Assembly (NCBI GenBank): GCA_014549065.1
Contig: JACDOX010000014.1
Location: 8,114,489 to 8,178,488, forward strand
DNA from: Cardinalis cardinalis
Lineage: Eukaryota > Chordata > Aves > Passeriformes > Cardinalidae
DNA length: 64,000 bases
Reading direction: 5' to 3'
The notes under the pieces: model-generated
What the model was told of the DNA's origin: nothing
Databases searched by the model: none
What the model saw: the letters and a program-made list of their open reading frames with translations, nothing else
Made by a program: the position numbers and the translations under genes
Shown: one piece after another, positions 1-11,500 of the stretch
Numbering within the stretch: position 1 is the first letter of the stretch
Layout of the letters: every line of letters begins with the position of its first letter

Positions 1-1395
1 GGAANACTTGGAAGTGGAGTGGTGGATGTGAAGAGGAAACAGAATTCAGTTGAGTTGGAGCATGAGGGACATAGGACATAAATCCATTGGCATATACAGC
101 CATTGTGGGCTGTGCAGCTCANAGAGCAAATTGGGATACCTCTTGACCTCTTTTCTGTTTCCTCCCCAGCAAATTGGAAGTAAACCTTTATAAAGAAAGT
201 TCCTAGGCAAGACAGAAGTTCTCATGAGAAGAGAGCATCTGAGGAGGAATTGTATAGCTGTCCTTTGCTCTAGCTTACCTTAAGAGGCCAAACATCAGAG
301 AATCATTTGTGCTGGAAAGGACCTTATGCTGAAAAGTGTCTTTCAGGCCCCAGGTTGCAGGGAAGGTGCCTCCTATCAGCTTCTTTCCATAATTCGGAAG
401 GATGAGTATCAGCAATGCCACTCAAGGTAGGGGAGAAAGGTGTTCCCTTTGCTTCAGAAATTCTGTGGGAGGAGTTCTCAGCAGCCCACAAGTGGATNGC
501 TCAGGTGCAGTGTAGGAATGTATTCTTTCACTCTGAACGAAGAGAAACCACTATGGATATAACCAGAAGTATTTGCTCCCTTATCTATTCTGTATGAATT
601 TTCAGGTGCCAGTGATTGTGGCAGGCCAGCTCTAAACCCGTAACTCCTCACATGTACAGATATGAGGAAGATTCATACAAGAGCTGTAACTTGNGCCATT
701 TCTGGATGAGCAGTACTATTGGGAGTCCTCTGAAGCCTGGAAAGCAGCTAATCTTAGTATCTTCACTGTCTGCTTCTGTCTTCCTCTGGTTGTTACAGTT
801 GTGCTGTGAATGGCTGATGTGGGCTTGCTGGATGTTCCATATAACAAAGAATTTCTTATGGTTCAATCCAAAATCCCATGTCCCACCGAAGAACCTTTGG
901 GACATTTCTATTCTTTACATGTTCTGCATGNTTTTAACATGGGTTGTGTGATTTTGTGGCTTCTGCTGCCTGCCTGCCTACCTCTCTGCGTTTCTGGATC
1001 AAAGCAACAATGCTAGCAACACCACTAAATGAAGGAGCCTGTAAGGAACTGTGAGGATCTGAGTGACACATTCCCATACATGAAGTCTGGAAATCCTAGC
1101 AATATGTCTCAGAGTTCCTCCTGGTTGCTTTCAGTTGGAAAGCTTTTGATTCATTGCAAAAACTTGTTATTCCTTATTGCACTTAGCAGTTNCATTTTGT
1201 CCTGTAGCTGCTATTCCAGCTATTCTTTTGCTCTGACATTGTCTCTCAAGTTGTTTAATCAGAAAATTTCATTACTATACTTCAGTTTTTGTGCCAAACA
1301 GTTATGTTACATTTGTCCTGGGACAGTCTTTTGAGGAATGCCACCAGNAAAATCCATCCAGGCCAATGACTTCCCGTTTGTCATTTCCGCTTTTA
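1..1395. other. noncoding sequence, no gene seen
   Basis: Ordinary AT-rich vertebrate noncoding DNA. A good polypyrimidine/AG splice-acceptor look-alike ends near 165, but every forward frame after it closes within about a dozen codons, so I do not call an exon. Open frames at 616-951 (plus) and 648-905 (minus) overlap on opposite strands and resemble no family. The only recognisable piece is a short CR1-like tail at 296-336, listed separately. Confidence 0.7.
296..336 (-). mobile_element. CR1 LINE 3'-end relic (short, old)
   Basis: The plus strand reads AGAATCATTTG, then GCTGGAAAGGACCTTA. This is the usual order at the reverse complement of an avian CR1 3' terminus (hairpin/octamer end, then the GGAA-GGACCTT block). 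The element would therefore lie on the minus strand. Only about 40 bases align and the flanks drift away, so this is either a heavily decayed copy or a chance match. Confidence 0.45.
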
Positions 1396-1399
1396 GCTA

Positions 1400-1545
1400 C
1401 TTTCATGCTTGGCATACAGTTCTTGCAGCTACTAATTGTTTCCCATGTGACATCANTCCAAATGCTTTGCTAAAGTCCAGAGGGAATATATCCCCATGAT
1501 TTTTTCAGCTTAACAAGCTGGTTACCTGATAAGGTAATACAAGTG
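1400..1545 (-). mobile_element. ancient CR1/L3-type LINE fragment with reverse-transcriptase motif
   Basis: Read on the minus strand, 1458-1480 translates to LDFSKAFG, the conserved block around the first catalytic aspartate of reverse transcriptases of the CR1/L2/L3/jockey type. The codons just upstream read GDIFP, in register with the usual D-(V/I)-x-x-LDFSKAF arrangement. Open reading is lost on both sides, so this is a dead fragment of the RT palm domain. Intact elements of this class encode an endonuclease plus RT that copies their own RNA at the target site; none of that remains usable here. The subfamily (L3 or old CR1) cannot be decided by eye. Confidence 0.65.
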
Positions 1546-3713
1546 ATACTTCAANATATTTTACTTTGGGTCTTTTCACCGTCCCCACTTTTCTTTATGT
1601 CACAGTTTGCTATGATTCTTGTGTACTTTTCTGGAAAGAAGAACCAGGTAGAGAGATGTTTTCCAAGGAAGTACCTGGACATTCTCATACTCCATCTGTT
1701 TGAATGCATTGTGATGCACATAAAATTAACCATTCTCTTAGAAGTACCTAAACATCAGAGAGTGACCTGCCTCCTCAGTCCAGGCAGGAAGGAGAGATGT
1801 TTGCTGCTATCATTTTATTTCAAAAGCTCAGAAGTTAATCATCCTGTCTTTTGTCACTGATTATTGNCTCATAAGAACCAGGCTTGGCTAATAGAAAATT
1901 GCTGTAAATAGTACAAGAGCACAAGGATGGATTTATTTAGCTAGAAAAACCATCACGCATCAGACTTGAAGAAGAGGAAAGGCAGTGATCGAGTCCAATT
2001 GACAAAATGTGATGAAGTGAATTGTCACATCTGCATTCATTAGCAAAATTATTTAGAGGGGTGCAAAAGCGTTCACACCCAGTTCTGGTTTCCACAGTTT
2101 GTTGGGTGCCTGTTGCTTAGAAAGGCTCTGACAAGGCAGGCANGCCAACCAGATAATGACTGCTTTGAAGAACATAGGAAGTTTCCCTTTGCTTCAATTC
2201 TTTGGAATCACAGAAGAGACACAGATAAAGGTAAAAATATAATTTTTCAATTGTGCCACTAGTTTTAGTTGAGTGATGCTGATGGCACTTTGTGATTCAT
2301 TTGTGAAGTGTCACATCCTTTGGGAGCTACTTGGATTATGATCTGTATGCCCTGTTGGATCCTAGAAACTCTAAAGATGTCTTTATCCCATTTCATGCCC
2401 CATTTACCATCAGTCACTCTGCCCAGCCTTTTTCAGGAATATTCCTGTGATGGCATGGTCTAGCTAAAATTCAGAAGAGCAAAAGATGTTTTGTTTGTGT
2501 TATTTTCTGTCTTCCAAGATAAAATAAGTTGGCATGCAACTTTCTGTTGAAACTACCATGAATCTTCACAACCAAGCTCTAATTCTAGCCCTAAATCTAT
2601 AGAAAGTTTCTCGTCTTCTAGATGATTTTTTCTACCTATGTTTGCAGGCAGACACTTCCAGTACCAGAAGTGTCCGTGTTAAGTGGTCTGCTGGTAGTAC
2701 AGAAATGCANACCCNCAAACCAATTTCATTCCAAAGAGACATTTAGGACTGCCTTGCTTAGGAACATGGCTCTTAGGGCAAATATCTACAANAGATAGGA
2801 GGCTTCAACCACTTTATTCTTTCAGGATTCAGCAATTTTGTCTCCTCTGCAGTTTTTGAGATAAATCAAGGAAAAAAAATGTAGTTCCTACTTACAGTAT
2901 AGCAGTCTTCTTCACTCTGTCCTGAAATAGATCCTAAGCAGGGCTATCAGATCCCAACTATCTGAAAATAACTTCTGGAATTTTCAAGACTGTATTCTGG
3001 GTAAATAGCTTCCTTTGAAATGAAGCACTTATGAAATCGTACCTCTACTGTATACAAGAGGTATGATAATATTTATGTCTGCTTTGCTAATTTTACTTGG
3101 ATGGACATAGGAGTCTTACCCTCTGCTCTCTAGTGTTAGTTAATGTGTTGACTGTCCTGTTACCATTAAACTTCTCTTCCTGAAACACAGCAGAGGACAG
3201 CCCTTAAAATCATCTGTATATTCCAAGTATGTATTCTTTATGGACAGCTNCTTATGAATATTTCTCTGTTGAATGCTAGCTGTTATATTGAAAGTCTTCC
3301 TCATCATTCTAATGGCTTTACCATCTTGTATCATTNTAGAAAACATCACAGTGATATTTCATATACAATAAGGAATACACTTATATTTGCAGATCCTGGA
3401 TATCNGGGGAAATATGTTTAGTACAATAGTTGCTGTATATTTGCAGTTGTAGAAAATGACAGTGAGTTTCTGAAGAGGAATTATGCACAGGAAAGGANAT
3501 CCTTGCCTCAAACAAAGTGAAAGCATAATCCCACAAGTCTTCTCTGAATGTTAGGCATCTGTCCAGTGTTTTTCCACTGTGTTTGCATTGCATTGATCAC
3601 AAGAGTCATCAAAAATCTTTGCCAGGATTATGTTAATTCTAATTGAACCCCCAATCCCAAATCTGAGGTCTTTCCATTGTTTCTTCACAGATGTGCTGNC
3701 TCAAAAGCAGTCA
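1546..3713. other. noncoding sequence, no gene seen
   Basis: AT-rich unique sequence with scattered single Ns. Short open frames (for example 1543-1860 plus, and 3140-3349 and 3381-3593 minus) lack flanking splice signals or recognisable protein content. No repeat family is recognised in this stretch. Confidence 0.7.
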
Positions 3714-3715
3714 TA

Positions 3716-3822
3716 TCACAAAATCACAGACTATACACTGGAAATAACACTTGGAGGTCATCTAATCCAATTGCCTGCTCAAAGCAGGGCTAACTCTGGA
3801 GTCAGATCAAGGTGCTAAGGAT
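3716..3822 (-). mobile_element. CR1 LINE 3'-end fragment, old
   Basis: The plus strand runs TCACAAAATCACAGA, then a GGAAATAACACTTGGAGGTC block, then TCTAATCCAATTGCCTGCTCAAAGCAGGGC. This is the order seen at the antisense 3' end of avian CR1: octamer terminus, the GGAGGTCATCTAGTCCAA block, and the CTGCTCAAAGCAGGG palindrome. About 100 bases are recognisable, with many substitutions and indels, so this is an old 5'-truncated copy inserted in minus orientation. Confidence 0.8.
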
Positions 3823-6800
3823 TATTTGGTGTGTNAGTGTCTCAGGATTATGTGCTGTCTTGCAGCTAGTTCCTCAAGCTTAGGTAAGTCAGTACACAGG
3901 ATCATTATCTCTCGGAGCACATCAGTACCTACTTGTCTGAAGTATAGGTGGAATTATCATCATGTGTGTTGGTGCAAAGCTTGTTAGAATATACCAGTGA
4001 CTATGGTATTGATATCTCTGGACTTAACATGCCTGCCCTGGAGAAAAAACATCCTTATAGTGATTCAAGAATTCACCTTTGTCTCTCTTCTGTGCATTAC
4101 TTAGATGACATAGTAAACAAGTGCTAGAGTTAAGTCTCTGTTCTCTCTTGAGGGCACCAACACGGATCTGCATGCCAGTGCTGGATTCATCTGTCTTGCC
4201 AGGAGGCTCTATTTAGCCTGCAGTATTTTTAAGGAAGTGGAAGGTCATAGTGAAGTCTCAGTCTTTACNTGAGCAGGGCCTGTTCAATGAACATTCTCAT
4301 TCCAAGCAAAGAAAATCTAGAGAGCTCTATTTGCTTTTCCCACTGCAGATGAAGGAATGGGCTCCTGGTGAAAGTATGGATGGAACAGGCTTTCAAAGAG
4401 GGGTTTGGAGAGGGGAAGTGAGGAGCTATTTCTGGTTGAACTGGTCAGCCATACTCCCTTTTGAAGCCTCACTGACAGAAGGGCTTTGGCAGTGGGAAGG
4501 CAACCATGCAGTGGGGCATGAGTGGTTGTCACATCTCTCTGCACCCGGCAAAGCAAGAGCCACAGTCATGCTTGTGCAAGCTCACCAGCAAAGGAAGGGG
4601 GACTGCTCAGCCCAGCCCAGTCCACAACAAGAAGAAAATCATCCCTCCAGTACACCTCAAACAGTNCACACCATCTATTGCTCTTCAGCCTAGTCAGTAT
4701 TTCTAGTTCTCTAAAGGAGGGCTACTAACATTTGGAAAGTCTCTACACACAAGGTCTTTCCAAACACTCCTCTCTCATTTCCCTTGGGCTGGAAATCATT
4801 TCAGATGTGCCAGCTGGTGCTCAGCCCCTGGGCTGATTCCAGCACCTGTGCCTGGTTTTATGTCCAAGTGAGCTGGCTGAGCCTGTGGGACATTACAGTG
4901 TGGCCTGATGCAGGTGGTGCTTGGAAAGTGCTGCCTGACTTCTGCCANGAGGAGGAAAGCAACAGTGTCAGAGCAGAGTGGTGGCAAAGCAGTGATTTCC
5001 AGTTCCTTCTGATGTTTGTTTCTTGGTGAGTGAGTGACATTTTTAAGAATATTTTTAATGCTTTGCATGTTTCTTTTGTCCTGAATTTTAGTATATCTGT
5101 TGCTAAAGATATAGTTACCCTGCACTCCAGAAGAACCCCCAAAACAGGGACTAGTCAGCTGGATAATTGCCTACTCCCAAGTCTAGAGGTAGAGTGAAAC
5201 TTCTCATTTGGCATTATCTGGACTGCTTATTTTCCAGTGAAACAAATTTTCTTTTGATATAAAATATGTGGTTCAGTCTCTAGAGAACCCTGTCTTTGTC
5301 TTCTTCCTGTGCATTATTCTTATTACTAAATTTAAAAAATGAAACAAAACCCCCAAAACAGAGCAGTAACCTAAGTTCACAACTGAAGAATGTAGACTTT
5401 CTTCCCAGGAAAAAGCTAATAGGAAACACAAATTGAATTTAGTTCTGTTAAGTAACTAAGAAAATTCTTTTAGAGAACAGTGCTATATTTTGCTCCTCAA
5501 AGGTATTGTATGTAACTAGCATAATTAATTATGCAGTTATTCACAATGAAAANCAAGTATGTTTCATTCACCTTATTTTGCAAAAAGAAAAAAAAAAAGG
5601 GTCCTCAATCTGTCAAGTGCAATATAAATAAGAATTGGGGATTGTTTCTGAGCACTGAAAATGGGGCAGAGATGGGAAGTTGTGGGATAAGGATTNTCTC
5701 ATGTACAGTGATGGCAACAGTGAAAGAAAAAGAAATTGCTTATTTGCAGTCATCATTGTAGCTTTCAGTTAGAGCCTGGTTTATATTCAAAGCTCTTGCC
5801 AAACATTTACTTTTGCCAATTTCAGGATTATTTATCAGCTTGGATTGACAAAATAAGCTTGGGGCCCATGATGTAAGTCAGATGTCTAAATCTGGTTTTG
5901 CATAGGGAACAGAGTGGGATTTCCCAGCCTAATAAGCCAGAACTTGGTCTGTCAAAGGTGTCTGCCATGAGAGCCTAGAGAATTAATGAAGTCTGACTCT
6001 TGTCTGTGGAAGTTGCTTTTGAGAGCAGCACTACTCTGTGGCCATGAAAAATGGGCTGGCATCCTTTCAGTGTCTTTCTTCAGCAGGGTTGCCTCTTTCA
6101 CAGCTGTCTGCTGTGGCTCCTTTTCTAGCAGCTTCTACATGACCAACTGCTCTCAGGGGGTCCTCCCAGCACAACAGGATTGAAGCTCAGGGACCTAAAT
6201 GTTGTGCATCCTCTCAGGAGAGAGGAATCCTNAGCTATTGGGAGTTATATTTCTCTGGGTGGGTCTTCATGCATGGAGAGTTGTGCATGAATTCACAAGC
6301 CCAGGCAGAGTTGACACCTGTTTTCTCATGTGTAAATACTGGTCTTTCTTCTACTACTTAGTGTTTTATAGGCTGAAGAATTGAAGTACTCTTAGGTGGT
6401 GCTACTTGTCCCTTGCAGATGAGGAATTATTGAGGAAGTAGGTGAGCTTAGATACAGGACTCCCAAAAGTCCTGCTCTTGAGGAAACCAACTTGTACTGC
6501 AGGCAGTTCTGGACACTGTCTGTAGTTCTCATCTCTGTGCACTGTCCCAGGTGACACCTTAGCTGTCAGCTGTTTGCTTTCCCTCATGTCTAGTGCAAGT
6601 ATGCCAAATGGCTGTGTGCCTGTGAGGAACCTCTCAGCAGGCTTGTGATGCTCAGAGAACTCAGAGAGGCTCAGAGAACCCTCAGGACCTGTCTTCAGTG
6701 GGTTTTCCTTGCAGATACTTCTGGACACTGACATTATTTCTTTTACCTCAGTTGCTGGATAACTGGGATGTTAGAAAATACATGCATCAGCTGAAAAATC

Positions 6801-7128
6801 TCTTCGCCCTTTTTGTGATCTCTAGAAATGTCATCTAGAAATGCTGGATCCCAGCTTACACTGTAATTGTGAGCTTGTGCAAGCATTTGCACCAAGGCAC
6901 TGTTGTCCAATTTTTTTGCATTATAGAGTTTGGACTTGAGTGATTTCTGAAACATTTGACCATCCCCTTAAGGCAAAACTCATCCTGAAATATACTTCTG
7001 GAAGGAGGCTAAGCAANCCTTTTGTGATGATCCTCAGAGTAGTGCATGTACTTTGTGAAATTTCATGTACAACCCATCATTTGGTTTACCACCAGGTCTA
7101 GATCTACTGCCAAGGATTTCTTTCCCTG

Positions 7129-7174
7129 TCTGGTATAGAAATGATATATTTTCTGGTATAGAAATGATATATTT
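7129..7174. repeat. perfect tandem duplication, 23-bp unit x 2
   Basis: Two adjacent identical 23-base copies, 7129-7151 and 7152-7174, each beginning TCTGGTATAG and ending GATATATTT. Because the copies are identical, the duplication is either recent or the site is a polymorphic minisatellite seed. It lies in otherwise unremarkable noncoding DNA. Confidence 0.95.
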
Positions 7175-8459
7175 AAATGTAGTCATAAAATTGCTTCTCA
7201 GCAATCCCCTGAGTTGAATGTGCCTCAGTGGGGATGGTATGCTGTTCCTTCTCCTCCTTTACAGTCTGTTCCCTGCTGTGGCCAGTTTATTCTTACAGAG
7301 TTTCCTGGGTAAGAAGGGTCATGGCTCCTCAAAAGAGAAGGTTGCACCTGCACTTCCTGAAGNCAATGCTGAGCTCTGCTTGCTGAAGAAGATGGTTCAT
7401 CATTCTCTGTTGTGGTGTGACAATAACTCCTCTCTAGAGAGCCCTCATGCCTGGGCCTAGATAGGCATGCTGGTAGTTCTGTTTCTGCTTAGAATCTACA
7501 AGACCCAGAAGTCCTTTGAGCTTGTGTCCCTTGCAGGAAATATAGTTGCATACTGAGTATCTGCCTAAGCAGACTGTCAGAGGCTCTCTGGGCTCACATG
7601 GAGAGAGGATGGGTGTGTAAGATCTCANGGTGAGCTTGCAGGTATATTGGGTTGCCTGGTGGGAAGCTTGCTGCCAGGGTGTTTGATGGTCATTTTCTTG
7701 GCTGCAGCTTTTCTCTAGGTACACCTGATTGAACCTGCAATCAGTATGGGAGGTCATGGAGCAGAGGGATGCTACAGTTCTAGCACAGGTCCTGCCCTTG
7801 AAAAACGATGAGAGTGAAGCATGTGCTNAAGAGAGAAATCCAGCAAGTGGCCCTCCTAGGGTAGTGTAAAAGATCTCAAGTCAAGCCAAACTTTGTTTTC
7901 CCTTTAGACATCAGCCTGTTCCTCAAAGGAATAGACCCCCTTCAGAAGGATGGATTCACTGCATGCAGAGAAGGTCAACAGGCCTTTAGGGAACCTAACT
8001 TGCTATCTACCTATTTGTTAAACAAATGCTTATTTTAAAAATCCATAAGATAGCACGGTAACCTTGTGCTGACCTTACTGAGCTGCAGTATATATGGCTG
8101 CTTTGTGTCAGGGGGTCTGCAGGCTGCTATCTTATGGCATTAATTTACTGTGGCCCACTTCAGAACAAAAGAAGGCATTTTATTTAATTTTTCAAGGTTA
8201 ACAAACTAGTGTTACTGAATAGACTGCCCTAGTATTTCCTCTGAAAATAATACATTTTTCTCTTCGTTTGTTATTTCTACTTCTGCCATGCTAAATTATT
8301 GGCCTCAGGCTCCAGTTCGGTAGAGCACTTCTGTGCTTAGCACCCTCAGTAGCACTTATGCATGTGTTTAAATTTAGAATNGATAACCTGAGAATTGACT
8401 GAATTGTGGCCTCGGTGGTAATGCTTTTAATTGCAGTGTAAATCCAGTCTTCCCAATGG

Positions 8460-8473
8460 CCAGTAGATGGGGC
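8460..8473 (+). promoter_or_regulatory. CTCF-like core site
   Basis: The 14-mer CCAGTAGATGGGGC differs at one position from a permitted form of the vertebrate CTCF core (CCA-S-Y-AG-R-K-GGC-type). CTCF is the zinc-finger insulator and loop-anchor protein. A single near-match with no chromatin data is weak evidence, since such matches also occur by chance. Confidence 0.25.
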
Positions 8474-8509
8474 AAGTAGGCTTCTTTATAGTTATGGTTA
8501 ATTTTTGGG

Positions 8510-8547
8510 TTTTTTTTTGTTTTTTTTTTTGTTTTTTTTGTTTTTTA
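8510..8547. repeat. T-rich low-complexity tract
   Basis: Runs of 6-11 T separated by single Gs over about 38 bases. It could be simple slippage DNA or the antisense remnant of a poly(A) tail from a minus-strand retroposed sequence. I recognise no retroposed gene beside it. Confidence 0.9.
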
Positions 8548-11500
8548 TGCAGGGTTAAAATGTAGCTGTCGTTGGCTCTCAGTTCAGCAATCTAGTTTGA
8601 AGGCTCTTTACCTTTGTCCTGTAAGGGTAAATGACGACCTTTGACGTAACTGCACTATTTTCTTTACAAACATGTGTCNTAAACAATCGTTCTGTTCCTT
8701 GAAATTCTGAGATGTAAAATTATGTTCCTTTCTTTACACAGGGATGAAAACAAATCTTTTGAAGGTTTTGTTGTGCAAAGATATGGAAATGTGTGTTCCC
8801 TCCCCAAAACTAGCCAATCATGAGGTGTTTACAGCACTCGTGGGGATGCAAAGGATCCAAGTTTTAGTCCCTGGTAGTCTCCCATGTGCCTGTAGAGTGT
8901 ACCAATGGCAAGATCACCTTACTCGCCTTTGGGTAATCAATCCTCTCCTTTTAAAGCTGTTTTCACTTTGACACATTTATTGGTGCACCATACTTGTACA
9001 GATTACATGAGTGGCCATGGTTGCTGGCCACATTTGCTCTCTGCCCACACTTGCTTCCTGTTAACACTTCATGTTACATACTTATCTAACGAGAGGGAGA
9101 TCCTCAAGTCAGTCACTGAATACTTCCTGTTAAAAGGAGTAAGAGCTTTTTCTTGAACACATAGGTACACATAGAAATAGAGAGTGCTCAGTTTCCCTTT
9201 AGCCCCAATCACAGTTCTGTTTGTTGTTCATCACATCAGCTTCTCAAGTGTGCTCTGCTTTGTCCCCACTTCTTGGAGGTCAGCTTGGCAGTGTGAGTCC
9301 TGGAGCAGGCTGTGTTCTTACAGGCAGTGTGATGCAGGTGCAAGAGCTGTTTTCTGCNTTGCACTGAGGCAAACAACTCCTCAGGTGCAGAGCCCAGGGA
9401 CAATGGGGAGCTTCTGTGTCACATAGNCCAGATATGGTTTGCCTATTTGAGCGTATCTTGCCCTTGTGGAAGCAGCTCCAACGGTTCAGCCTTGAATAAA
9501 AGGTAGTGATATTCCTATTCTGTTTTATTTTAGAGTGGGGCAAGCTGGCTGGGATAGTTCAGCGGCAGGAGTGGGCAAAGAAACCTCTATACTAAACTGG
9601 CCAGGCAAATACAGCATGTTAAAATAAAAGAAAACAGTTTGGCTNAAGATTAAAAAGCCAAACAGTCATCAACCCCCAGCTCTTTCTCCTTGAACTTTTG
9701 AAAGCTGAAATGGAGGAATAGATGTGAGCCCACCTTCTCAGATATATAGGGAGACCCTCAGCTGCTGGAGTTTAGCACAGGGGGCTCTGTGTGCCACCAT
9801 CTGTCATTATCTGTTTGTGATATCCAAAACTNCTCTGAGTGGGACAGAGCACAGAAGAATTCCTGTCTGGATTGGCATGACTTTCTCCTCTTTCTTGAAG
9901 CTGCTACATGGTTAAATCTAAGATGGGTAATACTGAGTGCAGGGGGGGGGGTACAAGGCTGGTGTAAACTGAGAGCAGCTCTTTTGCAGACAATGAAAGT
10001 AACCAAACTCTACAAATGTCTACACCAGTAAGAGTCTGGCTTATCTTCTCCAAAAATACATTATACAGAATCTAGGCATTGCCTTAACCTATTCCATATT
10101 TTGGAGGAGCAATGTATGTTGTCTATTTCAAAGGTTGCTTCAGCTTCTCTCTCTCTTTTGCAGCTTCACGATGTCCTCAGACTTCATCTCTAACACTGTC
10201 CCCTATGTGGTGAGCAGCATGATTCACACAGGACTTCTTGCAGCCAAATTCCTGCAGCCTGCAGCAGTCCTGCTTTCTGTACTTTCCATTCAGTCCTCTG
10301 ACAGCAAAAATTCCTTTGGCTCCTGCCATATCTACTTTTGCCTTTGAATATTTTTATTGGCTTACTGTGTTTTGAATGAAATGTAAATTCCTCAGTGCTT
10401 TTCCAGCCAGTGTTTGCGTTTTGTTCATTGTGTATGTCTTGACTGTCCAGCACCCTTTGACTTCCTCGTGGTCTTCCTCTATTTATAATTTTCTTCATAT
10501 CCTTCCCTGTTCCCAAAGAGATGTTCTCCTCATAAGATAAGCAGTGTTAAAAACTCACAGAGCATTTCCTTCCACCCCACTTTGGGCCTTCCCTGAAAGG
10601 CTGGTCATTTCTCTCTAAACTTTCTGGTTTGTGATATGGAAAGAACTGCTTTAAAAGGAACATATTGCTTCTGGGGTAGGTATAAAACATGGCTCAGATG
10701 GCACAGGCTCCTCAGGAACATGGGTTTTGACACAAATACCTCATGAGGCAGCTGGAAGCACCTACAGCATGCAGTATTTTAGAGTAAACCAACTGTTCAG
10801 TGACATGCTGGCCTCTGAGGAAAGCTATGCATGCTGTTAGCCAGAGGTATCTCAGGAGGCCCGAGAGTCTGTCTGCTGTTTGGCTCCTTGCAGCCAGCAG
10901 CTGTTCCACAAGAAGGTGAAACAGGCAATAAATGACTGCATTTTGTTGAAGCAAATCAGAGCTCAAACAAAGGCAGTGGTCCAGCCAAGTATGTTTACTG
11001 CTCTGGGAATGCTTTTGTGCTGAAGCAGCATCTTTCACCCAAAATCTCTGAACATTTTGAAAACATTAAGAAGAATAGGCTAGTGCCTGTGTTTGCAGAT
11101 GTATTTGAGCCAGGTTTTGGATGCTGCTGTCCATATAGCCTTCACTGAGTTTGGTACTGCTGTGGCTGCTTGGCCAACCATTTCCTTAACTGCAGAGATG
11201 GTTTCTGCAGCTGGTGCCAAGCTGATGCTGATGCAGTTATGGTGGTAACAGGACCTGAGCAGGCCACTGTGTGGCTAGCTCAGGCAGGTGCACATGAGCT
11301 GTGGTCACTTGAGTAGAAAAATGCATTTGTCTTATTTTTAGGAGGCAAGAAGATCTGTGACCTGGACTGAAGACAAAAGATGAGTCCCAAAGATACATTT
11401 ATTTTTTCTACTGCTGCTTTTGAGGGGAGAGAAAGGAGAAAAGCGAAATATTGTGTAGATTGTCACTAGTGAGAATAGGTTCAGGCTGGGTTGTGCCATG

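Larger units (their letters stand above)
3823..8509. other. noncoding sequence with small tandem duplications
   Basis: No recognised gene. Contents: a 147-codon plus-strand frame at 4250-4693 that overlaps opposite-strand frames and looks random; an A-rich tract near 5582-5598; short CTCAGAGA repeats at about 6645-6680; and a perfect 23-bp duplication at 7129-7174 (listed separately). The minus-strand open segment at 6747-6946 ends in a splice-donor-like site and is discussed as a finding. Confidence 0.65.

Noticed and set aside
150..230. Strong splice acceptor near 165 as start of an exon
   Set aside because: All three forward frames meet a stop within about a dozen codons; a noncoding exon is possible but unsupported.
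6266..6291. TTCATGCA...TGCATGAA hairpin as a microRNA precursor
   Set aside because: Only an 8-bp stem; pairing does not extend outward to precursor length.
7020..7080. GTGATGATCC as a box C/D snoRNA start
   Set aside because: No matching D box with terminal stem at a suitable distance.
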